Assembly (NCBI GenBank): GCA_965276825.1 | Contig: OZ255630.1 | Span: 3,286,001 to 3,350,000 of the forward strand | Length of the DNA: 64,000 bases | Direction: 5' to 3' | DNA from: G965276765 sp965276825 | Lineage (GTDB): Bacteria > Actinomycetota > Acidimicrobiia > Acidimicrobiales > Palsa-688 | In this document: positions 24,491 through 33,320 of the stretch, in pieces | Layout: every line of letters starts with the position of its first letter | How positions within the stretch are numbered: the stretch's first letter is position 1 | Made by a program: the position numbers and the translations under genes | Notes under the pieces: generated by a model | What the model was told of the DNA's origin: nothing | The model's input: the letters and a program-made list of their open reading frames with translations, nothing else | The model's database searches: none

Positions 24491-26776
24491 TCAGTCGCGT
24501 CGCTCCTGCAGCGCCCGCCACACCCGCTCGGGGCTGAGCGGCAGGTCGATGTGGCGCACCCCCCAGGGACCGAGGGCGTCGAGGACCGCGTTCTGGATCG
24601 CCGCCGTGCTGCCGACGGTCCCCGACTCGCCGACGCCCTTCATGCCGAGCGGGTTGCGCGGGGATGGGGTGACGGTCTCGCCGAGCTCCCAGGAAGGAAG
24701 GTCGGCGGCGCTCGGGACCAGGTAGTCGGCCAGGTTGGTGGTGAGCGGGTTGCCGGCGTCGTCGTAGACGACCGCCTCGAAGAGGGCCTGGGCCACGCCC
24801 TGGGCCAGGCCACCGTGGACCTGGCCGGCGACCACCAGCGGGTTGACGACGGTCCCGCAGTCGTCGACCGCCACCATCCGGCGCAGCCTCACCATCCCCG
24901 TGTCGGTATCGACGTCCACCACGGCGACGTGGGTGCCGAAGGGGTAGGTGCCGGACTCCTGGGCGAAGTCGTCGTCGGCGGCCAGGTCGACCCGCCGGTC
25001 GCTGGCCGCGGCGGCGACCTCCGCCCAGCCGATGCTCCTGGCCGGCACGCCCGCCACCGACCAGCGGCCGTCCCCGGCGCCCACCAGGTCCTCGGGGGCA
25101 GCCTCGAGCAGATCGGCGGCGACCTCCCTGGCCCGCGCCACCACCTCGGTGGCCGCCCGGAAGATGGCGCTACCGGCCAGCTGTCCCGACCGGGAGCCAA
25201 AGGTCCCCGTCCCCCTGGCCACCGCATCGGTGTCGGAGTGGACGACCCGGATCCGCTCCATGGGCAGGCCGAGCACGCTGGCCGCCACCTGGGCGAAGGT
25301 CGTCTCGTGGCCCTGTCCGTGCGGGGCCGCTCCCGTCGAGACGGTGGCCGTGGCGTCGGCGTCGATGCGCACCGCCCCGAACTCCGGACCCGACCCGCTC
25401 ACCTCGCAGAAGCACGAGACCCCGACACCCATCGCCACCGGGTCGCCGAGCCGTCGGCGCTCGGCCTGCTCGGCCCGCAGCTTCTCGTAGTCGGAGAGGC
25501 GCAGCGCCTCGTCGAGCGCAGCCTCGTAATCGCCGCTGTCGTAGGAGGCCCCGGCCGGGCTGGCATAGGGAAACTGGTTGGGTCGGATCAGGTTGCGGCG
25601 CCGCACCTCGACCGGGTCGATGCCGAGCTCGCCGGCCAGCAGGTCCATGGAGCGCTCCAGCATGGCCGTGGCCTCGGGGCGCCCCGCTCCCCGGTAGGGC
25701 CCGACCGGACTGGTGTTGGTCACCACCGCCTGCGAGCGCAGGTCGATCCTCGGGATCCGGTAGGCGCCCGATGCCATCATCCGGCTGGTGCGGGTGGCGA
25801 TCCCACCCCGCCACACGTAGGCGCCGACCTCGGTGACCGTGCGGGCCCGCAGGCCGACGATGACCCCGTCGCGGCGGGCACCCAGCTCGACGTCCTGGAC
25901 CTGGCCGCGGCCCTGGGTCATGGCCACCAGGTTCTCCGAGCGGGTCTCGACCCAGCGGACGGGCCGCCCCAGCCTGCGGGCCAGCGCCGCGACGACCAGG
26001 TGCTCGGGGTAGACCCCGCCCTTGGCGCCGAAGCCACCACCGACCGCAGGGGCCACCACCCGCACCTGCTCCGGTGCCAGGCCGAACGCCTCGCAGATGA
26101 CCGCCCGCACCCGGAACGGGGCCTGGGTGCTGGCCCACACCGTCAGCCGGTCGCCGTCACCCGGCACGGCCAGCGCCCCGCCGCACTCCAGGGGGATCGC
26201 CGCCACCCGCTGGTTGTGGAACCTGGCGGTGACCACCACCTCCGCACCCGCCAGGGCGTCACCTTCGGCGGGGGTGGGGGCCAGATCGATCACGACGTTG
26301 GTGTGGTGCTCGGGGAACAGCAGGGGCGCCCCCGGCTCCAGTGCCGCGAGCGGGTCGACGACCGCCGCCAGCTCGTCGAGGTCGACCTCCACCAGCTCGG
26401 CGGCGTCGACCGCCTCGGCCACGGTCCCGGCCACGACCACGGCCACCGCCTCCCCGACGAAGCGCACCCGGTCACCCGCCAGGCACGGCCGGCGCAGGTG
26501 GGCCCGATCGGGGCCCGGCGGGACCGGGGGCGCCTCGTCGAGGGTGGGCAGGTCGAGGTCGGCGGCGGTGAACACCCCGACCACGCCGGGCATGGCGCGC
26601 GCCGCCTCGGCGTCGATCGAGCGGATCCGGGCGTGGGCGGCGGGCGAGCGGACGAACTGGACGTGCAGGCCGCCCTCGGCCGGCAGGTCGGCCACATAGC
26701 GGCCCTCACCGCGCAGGAGGGCTGGATCCTCCCGTCGCTGCACGGCGTGACCGAGTACCGAGACCGAGGTCGACAT
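24491..26776 (-). CDS. CoxL/xanthine dehydrogenase-type molybdenum-binding subunit, orphan
   Basis: The 761-residue protein is a full-length large subunit of the molybdenum hydroxylase family (carbon monoxide dehydrogenase, xanthine dehydrogenase, quinoline oxidoreductase). It has the N-terminal hammerhead domain (GEGRYVADL) and the Mo-cofactor segments VVAPAVGGGFGAKGG, GPYRGAGRPEA (about 358), GAAPHGQGHETTFAQVAA and GMKGVGESGTVG, where the last Glu is the catalytic base position. The loop PYRGAGR matches the so-called form II type (AYRGAGR), not the AYxCSFR of true CO dehydrogenases. The FAD (CoxM) and 2Fe-2S (CoxS) subunits are not adjacent, which is unusual. Confidence 0.85.
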   Translation of the reverse strand: MSTSVSVLGHAVQRREDPALLRGEGRYVADLPAEGGLHVQFVRSPAAHARIRSIDAEAARAMPGVVGVFTAADLDLPTLDEAPPVPPGPDRAHLRRPCLAGDRVRFVGEAVAVVVAGTVAEAVDAAELVEVDLDELAAVVDPLAALEPGAPLLFPEHHTNVVIDLAPTPAEGDALAGAEVVVTARFHNQRVAAIPLECGGALAVPGDGDRLTVWASTQAPFRVRAVICEAFGLAPEQVRVVAPAVGGGFGAKGGVYPEHLVVAALARRLGRPVRWVETRSENLVAMTQGRGQVQDVELGARRDGVIVGLRARTVTEVGAYVWRGGIATRTSRMMASGAYRIPRIDLRSQAVVTNTSPVGPYRGAGRPEATAMLERSMDLLAGELGIDPVEVRRRNLIRPNQFPYASPAGASYDSGDYEAALDEALRLSDYEKLRAEQAERRRLGDPVAMGVGVSCFCEVSGSGPEFGAVRIDADATATVSTGAAPHGQGHETTFAQVAASVLGLPMERIRVVHSDTDAVARGTGTFGSRSGQLAGSAIFRAATEVVARAREVAADLLEAAPEDLVGAGDGRWSVAGVPARSIGWAEVAAAASDRRVDLAADDDFAQESGTYPFGTHVAVVDVDTDTGMVRLRRMVAVDDCGTVVNPLVVAGQVHGGLAQGVAQALFEAVVYDDAGNPLTTNLADYLVPSAADLPSWELGETVTPSPRNPLGMKGVGESGTVGSTAAIQNAVLDALGPWGVRHIDLPLSPERVWRALQERRD

Positions 26777-26983
26777 CCTCGGGACGCTACGCCGTGTCCG
26801 TCGGCCGGCGTGGCTGCGCACGACGGGCGGTCGTGCGCCGACTGATCCTTCCCGGTGCAGCTCGGGCCGCCGCATGGCGGTTGCATCCCGACCGGGGTGG
26901 TCATACGCTCCTCATCGGTAGGGGGACGAGGCCGCCGACGGCGGAGGACAGGCGTCCTGCTACGTCGAGGAGGTCGACCAGCG

Positions 26984-28954
26984 ATGACGACAGTCGATGC
27001 GGCACGGGCCGGCACGGCGAGGCCCAGCCGGCCCCGTGGGCGCCGACTGGCCTCGGTCCTGGGAGCCCTGACGATCACCGCTGCGGGGATGGCGTCCGGC
27101 GCGGCGGGGGCCAGCGCCGCCCCGTCGGCCGGCCACGCCGCCCCGGCGCCCCCCGTCCCCGCATCGACGGCGGGCGCCACCGGCGGGGCCGACCTCGGGC
27201 CCAACGTCTACGTGTTCGACCCGTCCATGCCCCAGAGCCAGATCCAGTCCACCGTCGACGCCATCGCCAACCAGCAGGTCTCCAACCAGTTCGGCCCGCA
27301 GCGCTACGCCCTGCTCTTCGAGCCCGGCACCTACGGCTCGGTGAGCGCTCCCCTCACCTTCCAGGTCGGCTACTACACCGAGGTGGCCGGCCTCGGGACG
27401 TCGCCCGGCGCGGTCACCATCAACGGATCCGTCGACGTCCACAACCAGTGCTCGGCCAGCGGCTGCGACGCCCTCGACAACTTCTGGCGCTCGCTGTCCA
27501 ACCTGACCATCGACCTTCCGCCCTCCACGAGCTGCCAGACCAGCGCCGAGTTCTGGGCCGTCTCCCAGGCCTCGCCCATGCGCAGGGTGGCGGTCAACGG
27601 CGGCAACGTGGCGCTGCAGGACTACTGCTCCGCCGGCCCGCAGTACGCGAGCGGTGGGTACATCGCCGACTCGGCGTTCACCGGCGGCACCGTCATCAAC
27701 GGCTCCCAGCAGCAGTTCCTCGTCAGGAACACCAACCTCGACGGGTGGACCAACGGGGTGTGGAACCAGGTCTTCTCCGGTGACCACGGCGCCCCGGCCC
27801 AATCGTTCTCGGCCAACTCCGGACTCTCGGGCGGCACCCCGCCCTACACCACGCTGGCGACCAGCCCGGTGACCCAGGAGAAGCCCTTCCTCACCACCGG
27901 CCGCGGCGGCCACCTCGACGTGATGGTGCCATCGGTGCGGCACGACTCGGTGGGCCCGTCGTGGACCGGCGGACCGACAGCGGGCACGTCGATCCCCATC
28001 CAGCGGTTCTTCGTCGCCCGACCGGGTGACCCGGCGGGGAGGATCAACGCCGCCCTGGCCCACGGCCAGGACCTGATCCTCGCCCCGGGGATCTACCGTC
28101 TCACCCGACCCATCTCGGTCACCCGACCCGACACGGTGGTGCTCGGGCTCGGCCTGGCCACCCTCGTCCCCGAGCACGGCAACGCGTCGATGCAGGTGGC
28201 CGACGTTCCCGGCGTGAAGCTGTCCGGGATGATCTTCGACGCAGGACCCGTCAACTCCCGGGTCCTGCTGCAGATCGGCGGGGCCTGCGCCCAACTCGGG
28301 CGCGGCCACTGCCGACCGACCAGGGGGCGCCTGGATCCGGGCGCCAGCGCGAAGGATCCCACCTTGGTGCAGGACGTGTACTTCCGGATCGGTGGCGCCG
28401 AGCCGGGACGGGCCACCGACAGCCTCGTGGTGAACAGCCCCCACTCCATCCTCGACGACGTCTGGGCGTGGCGCGCCGACCACGGCGCCGGGGTGGGTTG
28501 GACGCGGAACACCGGCGCGACCGGCGTGGTGGTCAACGGCGACGACGTGACCGCCTACGGCCTGTTCGTCGAGCACTTCCAGAAGGACCAGGTGACCTGG
28601 AACGGGCAGGGCGGGACGGACATCTTCTTCCAGGACGAGATGCCCTACGACCCTCCCAGCCAGGCGGCGTGGATGGCCAACCCGACGACCAACGGCTACC
28701 CGGCGATCTCCGTCTCCCCCCAGGTGCGGAGCTTCGAGGGCTACGGGCTGGGCAGCTACTGCTACTTCGACCAGGGGGTCGACATCCACGCCACGAACGC
28801 GTTCGTCGCGCCCCACCGGCCGGGAGTCGAGCTCCACGACATCCTGACCCGCTTCCTCAACGGGTCGGGGGGCATCGACCATGTGATCAACGGCACCGGC
28901 GCGGCGGTGACCCAGGCGCAGCCCGGTCCGAGCGACGTGGTGACCTACCCGTAG
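26984..28954 (+). CDS. secreted right-handed beta-helix protein
   Basis: The 656-residue protein has a Sec-type signal peptide after a basic start (RRLASVLGALTITAAGMASGAAGASA, cleavage probably after ASA), an Ala/Pro linker and a domain starting NVYVFDPSMPQSQIQSTVDAIANQQ. The body shows repeated strand-turn patterns typical of pectate-lyase-like parallel beta-helices (ALLFEPGTYGSV, NGGNVALQDYC, DLILAPGIYRL, VPGVKLSGMIFDAG). Actinobacterial relatives are often labelled glycan-active or, wrongly, adenylyl cyclase. An AGGAGG lies 10 nt before ATG 26984. It is convergent with selB. Substrate is unknown. Confidence 0.75.
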   Translation: MTTVDAARAGTARPSRPRGRRLASVLGALTITAAGMASGAAGASAAPSAGHAAPAPPVPASTAGATGGADLGPNVYVFDPSMPQSQIQSTVDAIANQQVSNQFGPQRYALLFEPGTYGSVSAPLTFQVGYYTEVAGLGTSPGAVTINGSVDVHNQCSASGCDALDNFWRSLSNLTIDLPPSTSCQTSAEFWAVSQASPMRRVAVNGGNVALQDYCSAGPQYASGGYIADSAFTGGTVINGSQQQFLVRNTNLDGWTNGVWNQVFSGDHGAPAQSFSANSGLSGGTPPYTTLATSPVTQEKPFLTTGRGGHLDVMVPSVRHDSVGPSWTGGPTAGTSIPIQRFFVARPGDPAGRINAALAHGQDLILAPGIYRLTRPISVTRPDTVVLGLGLATLVPEHGNASMQVADVPGVKLSGMIFDAGPVNSRVLLQIGGACAQLGRGHCRPTRGRLDPGASAKDPTLVQDVYFRIGGAEPGRATDSLVVNSPHSILDDVWAWRADHGAGVGWTRNTGATGVVVNGDDVTAYGLFVEHFQKDQVTWNGQGGTDIFFQDEMPYDPPSQAAWMANPTTNGYPAISVSPQVRSFEGYGLGSYCYFDQGVDIHATNAFVAPHRPGVELHDILTRFLNGSGGIDHVINGTGAAVTQAQPGPSDVVTYP

Positions 28955-28977
28955 GCGCAGGAATCGGGGCGCAGGGG

Positions 28978-30774
28978 TCAGGGCGCGGGGGTCAGGGCGC
29001 GAGGCGTCAGCACGCGCCGGGTGTCGTCGACCCGGCGGGTGAGCCCGGCCCGGTCGAGGTGCTCCAACAGCGGGACGGCGACGCGTCGCGACGTCGCCAG
29101 CGCCTGCCTGGCCTCGGACAGCGTGAAGGGTCCGGGCAGCGAGCCCAGGCGGAGCACGGCCTGGCGGGGGGCGTCGGGGAGGAGAACGACCCCGCCGGGG
29201 AGCAGGAGGACGGTGCCGGCGGCCGCGGCCGCGCCGAGGTGACGGGCGTCGAGCCCGGCGCCGGCCAGGTCGTCCGCGGTCGGGGCGTCGAACGGCGCCG
29301 TCGAGAGACCGGCGAGGATGGGTCGCAGCGCAGCGACGACCGGCTCGGCTAGGGCGCGGCGCGACCCGCGGGTGACCACCCGGCCGTCGGCCAGCGCCAG
29401 CGCGAGGTCAGGGCGCCCGCTGAGCAGGGGACCGAGCAGGGCGGCGTCGGGCAGGCCGAGGGCGCGGGTCGCCTCGGCCTCACCGACACCGTCGTGCACC
29501 AGCCGGTCGTCGCGCCGGGCGGCACCGTCGACGAGGGCGGCGAGGCCGCGCCCCCACCGATCCCACTCCGGGCGCGTGACGACCCAGCCGGCGTGCTCGA
29601 CGGCGCCGGCCGCCGTCTGCCCGGGGGTCACCCCCAGCTGGGTCAGCAACCGGCGCGTGGCGACCGACCGCCGCCGCAGCTCGTCGGCGACGTCGGGGTG
29701 GTCACTGGCGTCGGCCAGCACACCGGCGCGCGCCCTGGCGGCGCCGCGCGCCCCGAGCTCGGGAGGGGCCGGGTCTATGACCACCACCCCGGTCACCACG
29801 CGGTGGCGCCCCGGGTCGCGAAGCAGGGCGCGGTCGCCGACCTGCAGGGGGAGCGGCCTGCGCAGCGAGAGACGGCGGTGGGCGGCGTCGAGGGTTCTCA
29901 CGTGCACCGGCACGGCGGCGCTGCCGATGTGGAGGACCAGCTCCTGCGGCAGCCGGTCCACGCCCGCGGTGGTGAGCCGGACGTCGGCCCGGTCGCTGCG
30001 CAGCCAGGCGCCCGGCGTCAGGAGGGCCTGGCCCCGCGTCGGACGCCGGCGGGGCTGGCCGCGCAGGTTGACCGCGACGCGTGCCGGCGCGTCGACCGCG
30101 TCGAGCGGAGAGCCCATGCGCTCGAGGCGGCGGACCGAGACGCGCTCGTCGTCGAGGCTCATCACGTCGTCGACCGCGATCCGCCCGGCGCCGAGGGTGC
30201 CGGTGACCACGGTGCCGAAGCCGGTCACGGTGAAGGACCGGTCCACCCACAGCCGGACCCTGGCGCCGACGTCGGGGCTCGGCAGCCCGGCCACGAGCCG
30301 GCCGAGCGCGGCGCGCAGCTCGGCCAACCCCGTGCCGTCGACCACCGACACCGCGACCGCATCGACCCGGCCCAGGCTCGTCGTGGCCAACCTGGCCGTC
30401 GCGTCGGCCACGGCCGGGCCGGGATCGGCCAGGTCGCTGCGGCTCACCGCGAGCAGCCCGTGGCGGACCCCGAGGGCGTCGATGGCGGCCACGTGCTCGG
30501 TGGTCTGCGCGGACCAGCCACCGTCGGCGGCCACCACCACCAGCACCGCGGGGACCGGGCCGACGCCGGCCAGCATGTTGGTGGTGAACCGCTCGTGGCC
30601 AGGGACGTCGACGAAGGCCACGTCGTGGCCGCCCGGCAGCGTGGTCCACGCGTAGCCGAGGTCGATGGTCATGCCCCGGCGGCGCTCCTCGGCCCAACGG
30701 TCCGGCTCCATGCCGGTGAGGGCGCGCACCAGCGCCGACTTGCCGTGGTCCACGTGGCCGGCGGTGGCGATCAC
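28978..30774 (-). CDS. selB: selenocysteine-specific elongation factor SelB
   Basis: SelB carries Sec-tRNA-Sec to the ribosome at UGA codons followed by a SECIS hairpin. The 598-residue protein has the GTPase P-loop ATAGHVDHGKSALVRALTG (residues 3-21), GMTIDLGYAW (switch I), DVPGHERF (G3) and VSRSDLAD at the G4 position, followed by the EF-Tu-like domains II-III. The C-terminal part (about 380-598) holds winged helices for SECIS RNA binding (GPFTLSEARQALATSRRVAVPLLEHLDRAGLTRRVDDTRRV). Start is GTG 30774, overlapping the selA stop (GTGA), so the two are translationally coupled. Length is close to E. coli SelB (614). Confidence 0.95.
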   Translation of the reverse strand: MIATAGHVDHGKSALVRALTGMEPDRWAEERRRGMTIDLGYAWTTLPGGHDVAFVDVPGHERFTTNMLAGVGPVPAVLVVVAADGGWSAQTTEHVAAIDALGVRHGLLAVSRSDLADPGPAVADATARLATTSLGRVDAVAVSVVDGTGLAELRAALGRLVAGLPSPDVGARVRLWVDRSFTVTGFGTVVTGTLGAGRIAVDDVMSLDDERVSVRRLERMGSPLDAVDAPARVAVNLRGQPRRRPTRGQALLTPGAWLRSDRADVRLTTAGVDRLPQELVLHIGSAAVPVHVRTLDAAHRRLSLRRPLPLQVGDRALLRDPGRHRVVTGVVVIDPAPPELGARGAARARAGVLADASDHPDVADELRRRSVATRRLLTQLGVTPGQTAAGAVEHAGWVVTRPEWDRWGRGLAALVDGAARRDDRLVHDGVGEAEATRALGLPDAALLGPLLSGRPDLALALADGRVVTRGSRRALAEPVVAALRPILAGLSTAPFDAPTADDLAGAGLDARHLGAAAAAGTVLLLPGGVVLLPDAPRQAVLRLGSLPGPFTLSEARQALATSRRVAVPLLEHLDRAGLTRRVDDTRRVLTPRALTPAP

Positions 30775-32054
30775 CTGCAGCGCAGGACCGCCTCGGCGAG
30801 CGCGGCGTCGTCGGCGGGGGGGATGCAGCGCAGGTCGAGCAGGCACCGCCCGTGGGCGACGGTACCCACCACGCACGGATCGCCGAGCCGGAGAGCTCCG
30901 ACCATCTCCTCGGGGACCGCGACGGCCCAACCGGCCAGCTCCAGCCCGGGCGCACCACCGCCGCCGACCGCGCCGGCGTGGGCGACCACCTCGCCGCCGA
31001 TCCGGGCGGCCAGCGCGTCGCACCTGGCTCTGAGCCGGTCGGGGTCGGCGTGCAGGGCCAGGTGGACCGGCGTGGGCGGCCCCACCAGGGTGGCCTCGAG
31101 CGCGGCGAGGGTCAGCTTGTCCACCCGGAGGGCCCGGGCCAGGGGATGGCGGCGGAGCCGGTCGACCAGGTCGGCGCGGCCGGCCACGATGCCGAGCTGC
31201 GGGCCGCCGAGCAGCTTGTCGCCGCTGGCGGTGACCAGGTCGGCGCCGGCGCGCAGCGCCGTGGTCACGTCCGGCTCGTCGCGCAGCAGGGGATCGGGGC
31301 GCAACAGGCCGGACCCGACGTCGACCACCAGCGGCGGCCCGAGCCGGGACAGCTCGGCGACGGTCGCCTCCGAGGCGAATCCGGTCACCCGGAAGTTCGA
31401 CGGGTGGACCTTGAGGATGCAGCCCGTCTCGGCCCCGACGGCCCCTGCGTAGTCGGCGGTCGTCGTGCGGTTGGTCGTGCCGACCTTGCGCCGCCGCGCG
31501 CCGGTGGTCACGGCCAGGTCCGGCAGCCGGAAGCCGTCGCCGATCTCGACCAGCTCGCCGCGGCCCCAGACGACCTCCTGCCCGGCGGCCAGCACGGTGA
31601 GCGCGAGGAGCAGGGCGGCCGCGCCGTTGTTGACCACGTGCACGTCGCCGGCGTCGGGCAGGGCGGCCCTGAGCGCCTCCAGCGCGCCGGCGCCCCGCCG
31701 GCGTCTCCGCCCGTCGGCGACGTCGAGCTCCACGTCGACGTAGCCCGACGCGTCGACCACCGCCTCGACGGCGCCCTCCGACATCGGCGCCCGTCCGAGG
31801 TTGGTGTGGACCACGACGCCGGTGGCGTTGAGGACCGGCCGCAGGCTCACCCGTCGGGCCGGCAGGCGCCGGATGACCTCGTCGACGACCTCGGCCGGTG
31901 GCGTCGAGCCTGCCCTGACCGACTCCTGCGCGGCCCGGACGGCGCGGAGGACCACGGCGCGCGACCAGCGCTGGAGGGCGCCCTGCACCCGGCGGTCGCC
32001 GAGCACGTCGTTGGTGGGTGGGACCCGCCGGCGCGGGTCGTCGATGTCGGTCAT
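30771..32054 (-). CDS. selA: L-seryl-tRNA(Sec) selenium transferase SelA
   Basis: SelA converts seryl-tRNA-Sec to selenocysteyl-tRNA-Sec using selenophosphate and pyridoxal phosphate. The 427-residue protein has the family hallmarks: RVPPTNDVLGDRRVQGALQRW at the N-terminus, RPVLNATGVVVHTNLGRAPM, and the PLP-binding lysine in DLVTASGDKLLGGPQLGIVAG. ATG 32054 lies 25 bp after the 3' end of tRNA-Sec, so gene and tRNA are probably cotranscribed. SelB follows with a 4-bp overlap. The upstream in-frame extension through the tRNA is not coding. Confidence 0.95.
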   Translation of the reverse strand: MTDIDDPRRRVPPTNDVLGDRRVQGALQRWSRAVVLRAVRAAQESVRAGSTPPAEVVDEVIRRLPARRVSLRPVLNATGVVVHTNLGRAPMSEGAVEAVVDASGYVDVELDVADGRRRRRGAGALEALRAALPDAGDVHVVNNGAAALLLALTVLAAGQEVVWGRGELVEIGDGFRLPDLAVTTGARRRKVGTTNRTTTADYAGAVGAETGCILKVHPSNFRVTGFASEATVAELSRLGPPLVVDVGSGLLRPDPLLRDEPDVTTALRAGADLVTASGDKLLGGPQLGIVAGRADLVDRLRRHPLARALRVDKLTLAALEATLVGPPTPVHLALHADPDRLRARCDALAARIGGEVVAHAGAVGGGGAPGLELAGWAVAVPEEMVGALRLGDPCVVGTVAHGRCLLDLRCIPPADDAALAEAVLRCR

Positions 32055-32078
32055 GACCCGCCTGCTGAGTCGTCGGAG

Positions 32079-32170
32079 CGGAGGCGGACGGGAATCGAAC
32101 CCGCCGGACCCGCAAGCAGGCCCCACCGGTTTTGAAGACCGGGAGGGTCACCAGACACCTCAACGCCTCC
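32079..32170 (-). tRNA. selC: tRNA-Sec (anticodon UCA)
   Basis: Read from 32170 to 32079, the 92-nt sequence folds as a selenocysteine tRNA. The acceptor strand GGAGGCG pairs with CGCCUCC and is followed by discriminator G (32079). The anticodon stem-loop is CCGGU-CUUCAAA-ACCGG with UCA in the loop. A long variable arm (GGCCUGC paired with GCGGGUC) and the T-arm GCGGG-UUCGAUU-CCCGU follow. CCA is not encoded. The extended variable arm and UCA anticodon are diagnostic. It lies just upstream of selA and 93 bp from the divergent selD start. Confidence 0.95.
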
Positions 32171-32263
32171 CCGAGAGCCGTAGCGCTCGTGGCCGCGAGG
32201 TTACCCGAGGTCGGACCCGTGGTCCCCGCCGGCGTGGGCCGCCCGAGCAGGCAGACTGGCGTC

Positions 32264-33277
32264 ATGGCGACGACCGACCGCGGCATCGTGCCCACCCCGT
32301 TCCGGTTGACGGCGACGGCCCACGGCGGGGGGTGCGCGTGCAAGATCGCGCCGGGTCAGCTGGAGGTGATGGTCGCCGGCCTCGCAGGGAGGCCATTCCC
32401 CCAGCTCGTCGTGGGGCTCGACGACGGCGACGACGCCGCGGTGGTCCGCCTGGAGGGCGGCCGGGGCGTGATCAGCACCGCCGACTACTTCACGCCCGTC
32501 GTCGACGACGCCTACGACTGGGGGAGGATCGCCGCGGCCAACGCCCTGTCCGACGTGTACGCCATGGGCGGGACGCCGATCCTCGCCATCAACCTGCTCT
32601 GCTGGCCCGCCGACGTCCTGCCGATGGAGCTGGCCGGCGAGGTGCTCCGCGGCGGCCTCGACGTGGCCACCCAGGCCGGCTGCCCGGTCGCCGGCGGCCA
32701 CAGCGTCGACGATCCCGAGCCCAAGTACGGGATGGCGGTCACCGGGCTGGTCGACATCGACCGGCTGCTGCGCAACGACGCCGGCACACCGGGGCTCCCG
32801 CTGTCGCTCAGCAAGCCGCTCGGGCTCGGGATGCTCAACAACCGGCACAAGCAGACCGGGGAGGTGTTCGCCCACGCCGTGGCCACCATGGTCGAGCTCA
32901 ACGACGGGGCGTCGCGCGCCGCCGTCGCCGCCGGGTCCCGCTGCGCGACGGACGTGACCGGCTTCGGCCTGCTCGGCCACCTCTTCAAGCTGGCCCGGGC
33001 CAGCGGGGTGACCGCCGTGGTCGACGCCGCCGCCGTCCCCTACCTCGACGGGGCGAGGGTGGCGGCTTCGGCCGGCTTCGTGAGCGGCGGCACGCGGCGC
33101 AACCTGGAGTGGGTCACCCCGCACACGTCGTTTGCCTCGAGCATCGACGAGGTCGAGCGGTTGCTCCTGGCCGACGCCCAGACCAGCGGCGGACTGCTCG
33201 TCGCCGGCGAGGTGCCCGGCCTGCCCGTCGTCGGCGAGCTCGTGGCCAGGCGCGGCGCCGTGGTCGAGGTGCGCTGA
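32264..33277 (+). CDS. selD: selenophosphate synthetase SelD
   Basis: SelD makes selenophosphate from selenide and ATP, the selenium donor for SelA. The 337-residue protein has the Gly-rich catalytic N-terminus LTATAHGGGCACKIAPGQLE, where the Cys/Lys pair matches Cys17/Lys20 of E. coli SelD; here the residue is Cys, not Sec. The following VGLDDGDDAAVVRL, STADYFTPVVDDAYDWGRIAAANALSDVYAMGG and TDVTGFGLLGHL are typical. ATG 32264 is chosen since the frame upstream overlaps tRNA-Sec. It is divergent from tRNA-Sec/selA and convergent with the formate dehydrogenase operon. Confidence 0.95.
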   Translation: MATTDRGIVPTPFRLTATAHGGGCACKIAPGQLEVMVAGLAGRPFPQLVVGLDDGDDAAVVRLEGGRGVISTADYFTPVVDDAYDWGRIAAANALSDVYAMGGTPILAINLLCWPADVLPMELAGEVLRGGLDVATQAGCPVAGGHSVDDPEPKYGMAVTGLVDIDRLLRNDAGTPGLPLSLSKPLGLGMLNNRHKQTGEVFAHAVATMVELNDGASRAAVAAGSRCATDVTGFGLLGHLFKLARASGVTAVVDAAAVPYLDGARVAASAGFVSGGTRRNLEWVTPHTSFASSIDEVERLLLADAQTSGGLLVAGEVPGLPVVGELVARRGAVVEVR

Positions 33278-33293
33278 CGCCCGCCGGCGGACC

Positions 33294-33309
33294 GCGCCTG
33301 GCGAGGCGC
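33294..33309. terminator. hairpin between convergent selD and fdhC
   Basis: GCGCCT-GGCG-AGGCGC forms a perfect 6-bp stem with a tetraloop in the 43-bp gap between the two convergent genes. There is no U-run, as is common in high-GC actinobacteria, so it is only a candidate bidirectional terminator. Confidence 0.35.
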
Positions 33310-33320
33310 CGGACCCGCGC

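Noticed and set aside
24491..26776. True aerobic CO dehydrogenase large subunit
   Set aside because: The diagnostic AYxCSFR loop is absent (PYRGAGR instead) and the companion subunit genes are missing.
26984..28954. Adenylyl cyclase
   Set aside because: Some relatives carry that label, but no cyclase catalytic motif is visible; the signal peptide and repeated strands point to a secreted beta-helix.
30774..32343. N-terminal 523-codon extension of the selB reading frame
   Set aside because: It runs antisense-free but out of frame through selA and tRNA-Sec. SelB homology begins exactly at the GTG overlapping the selA stop.
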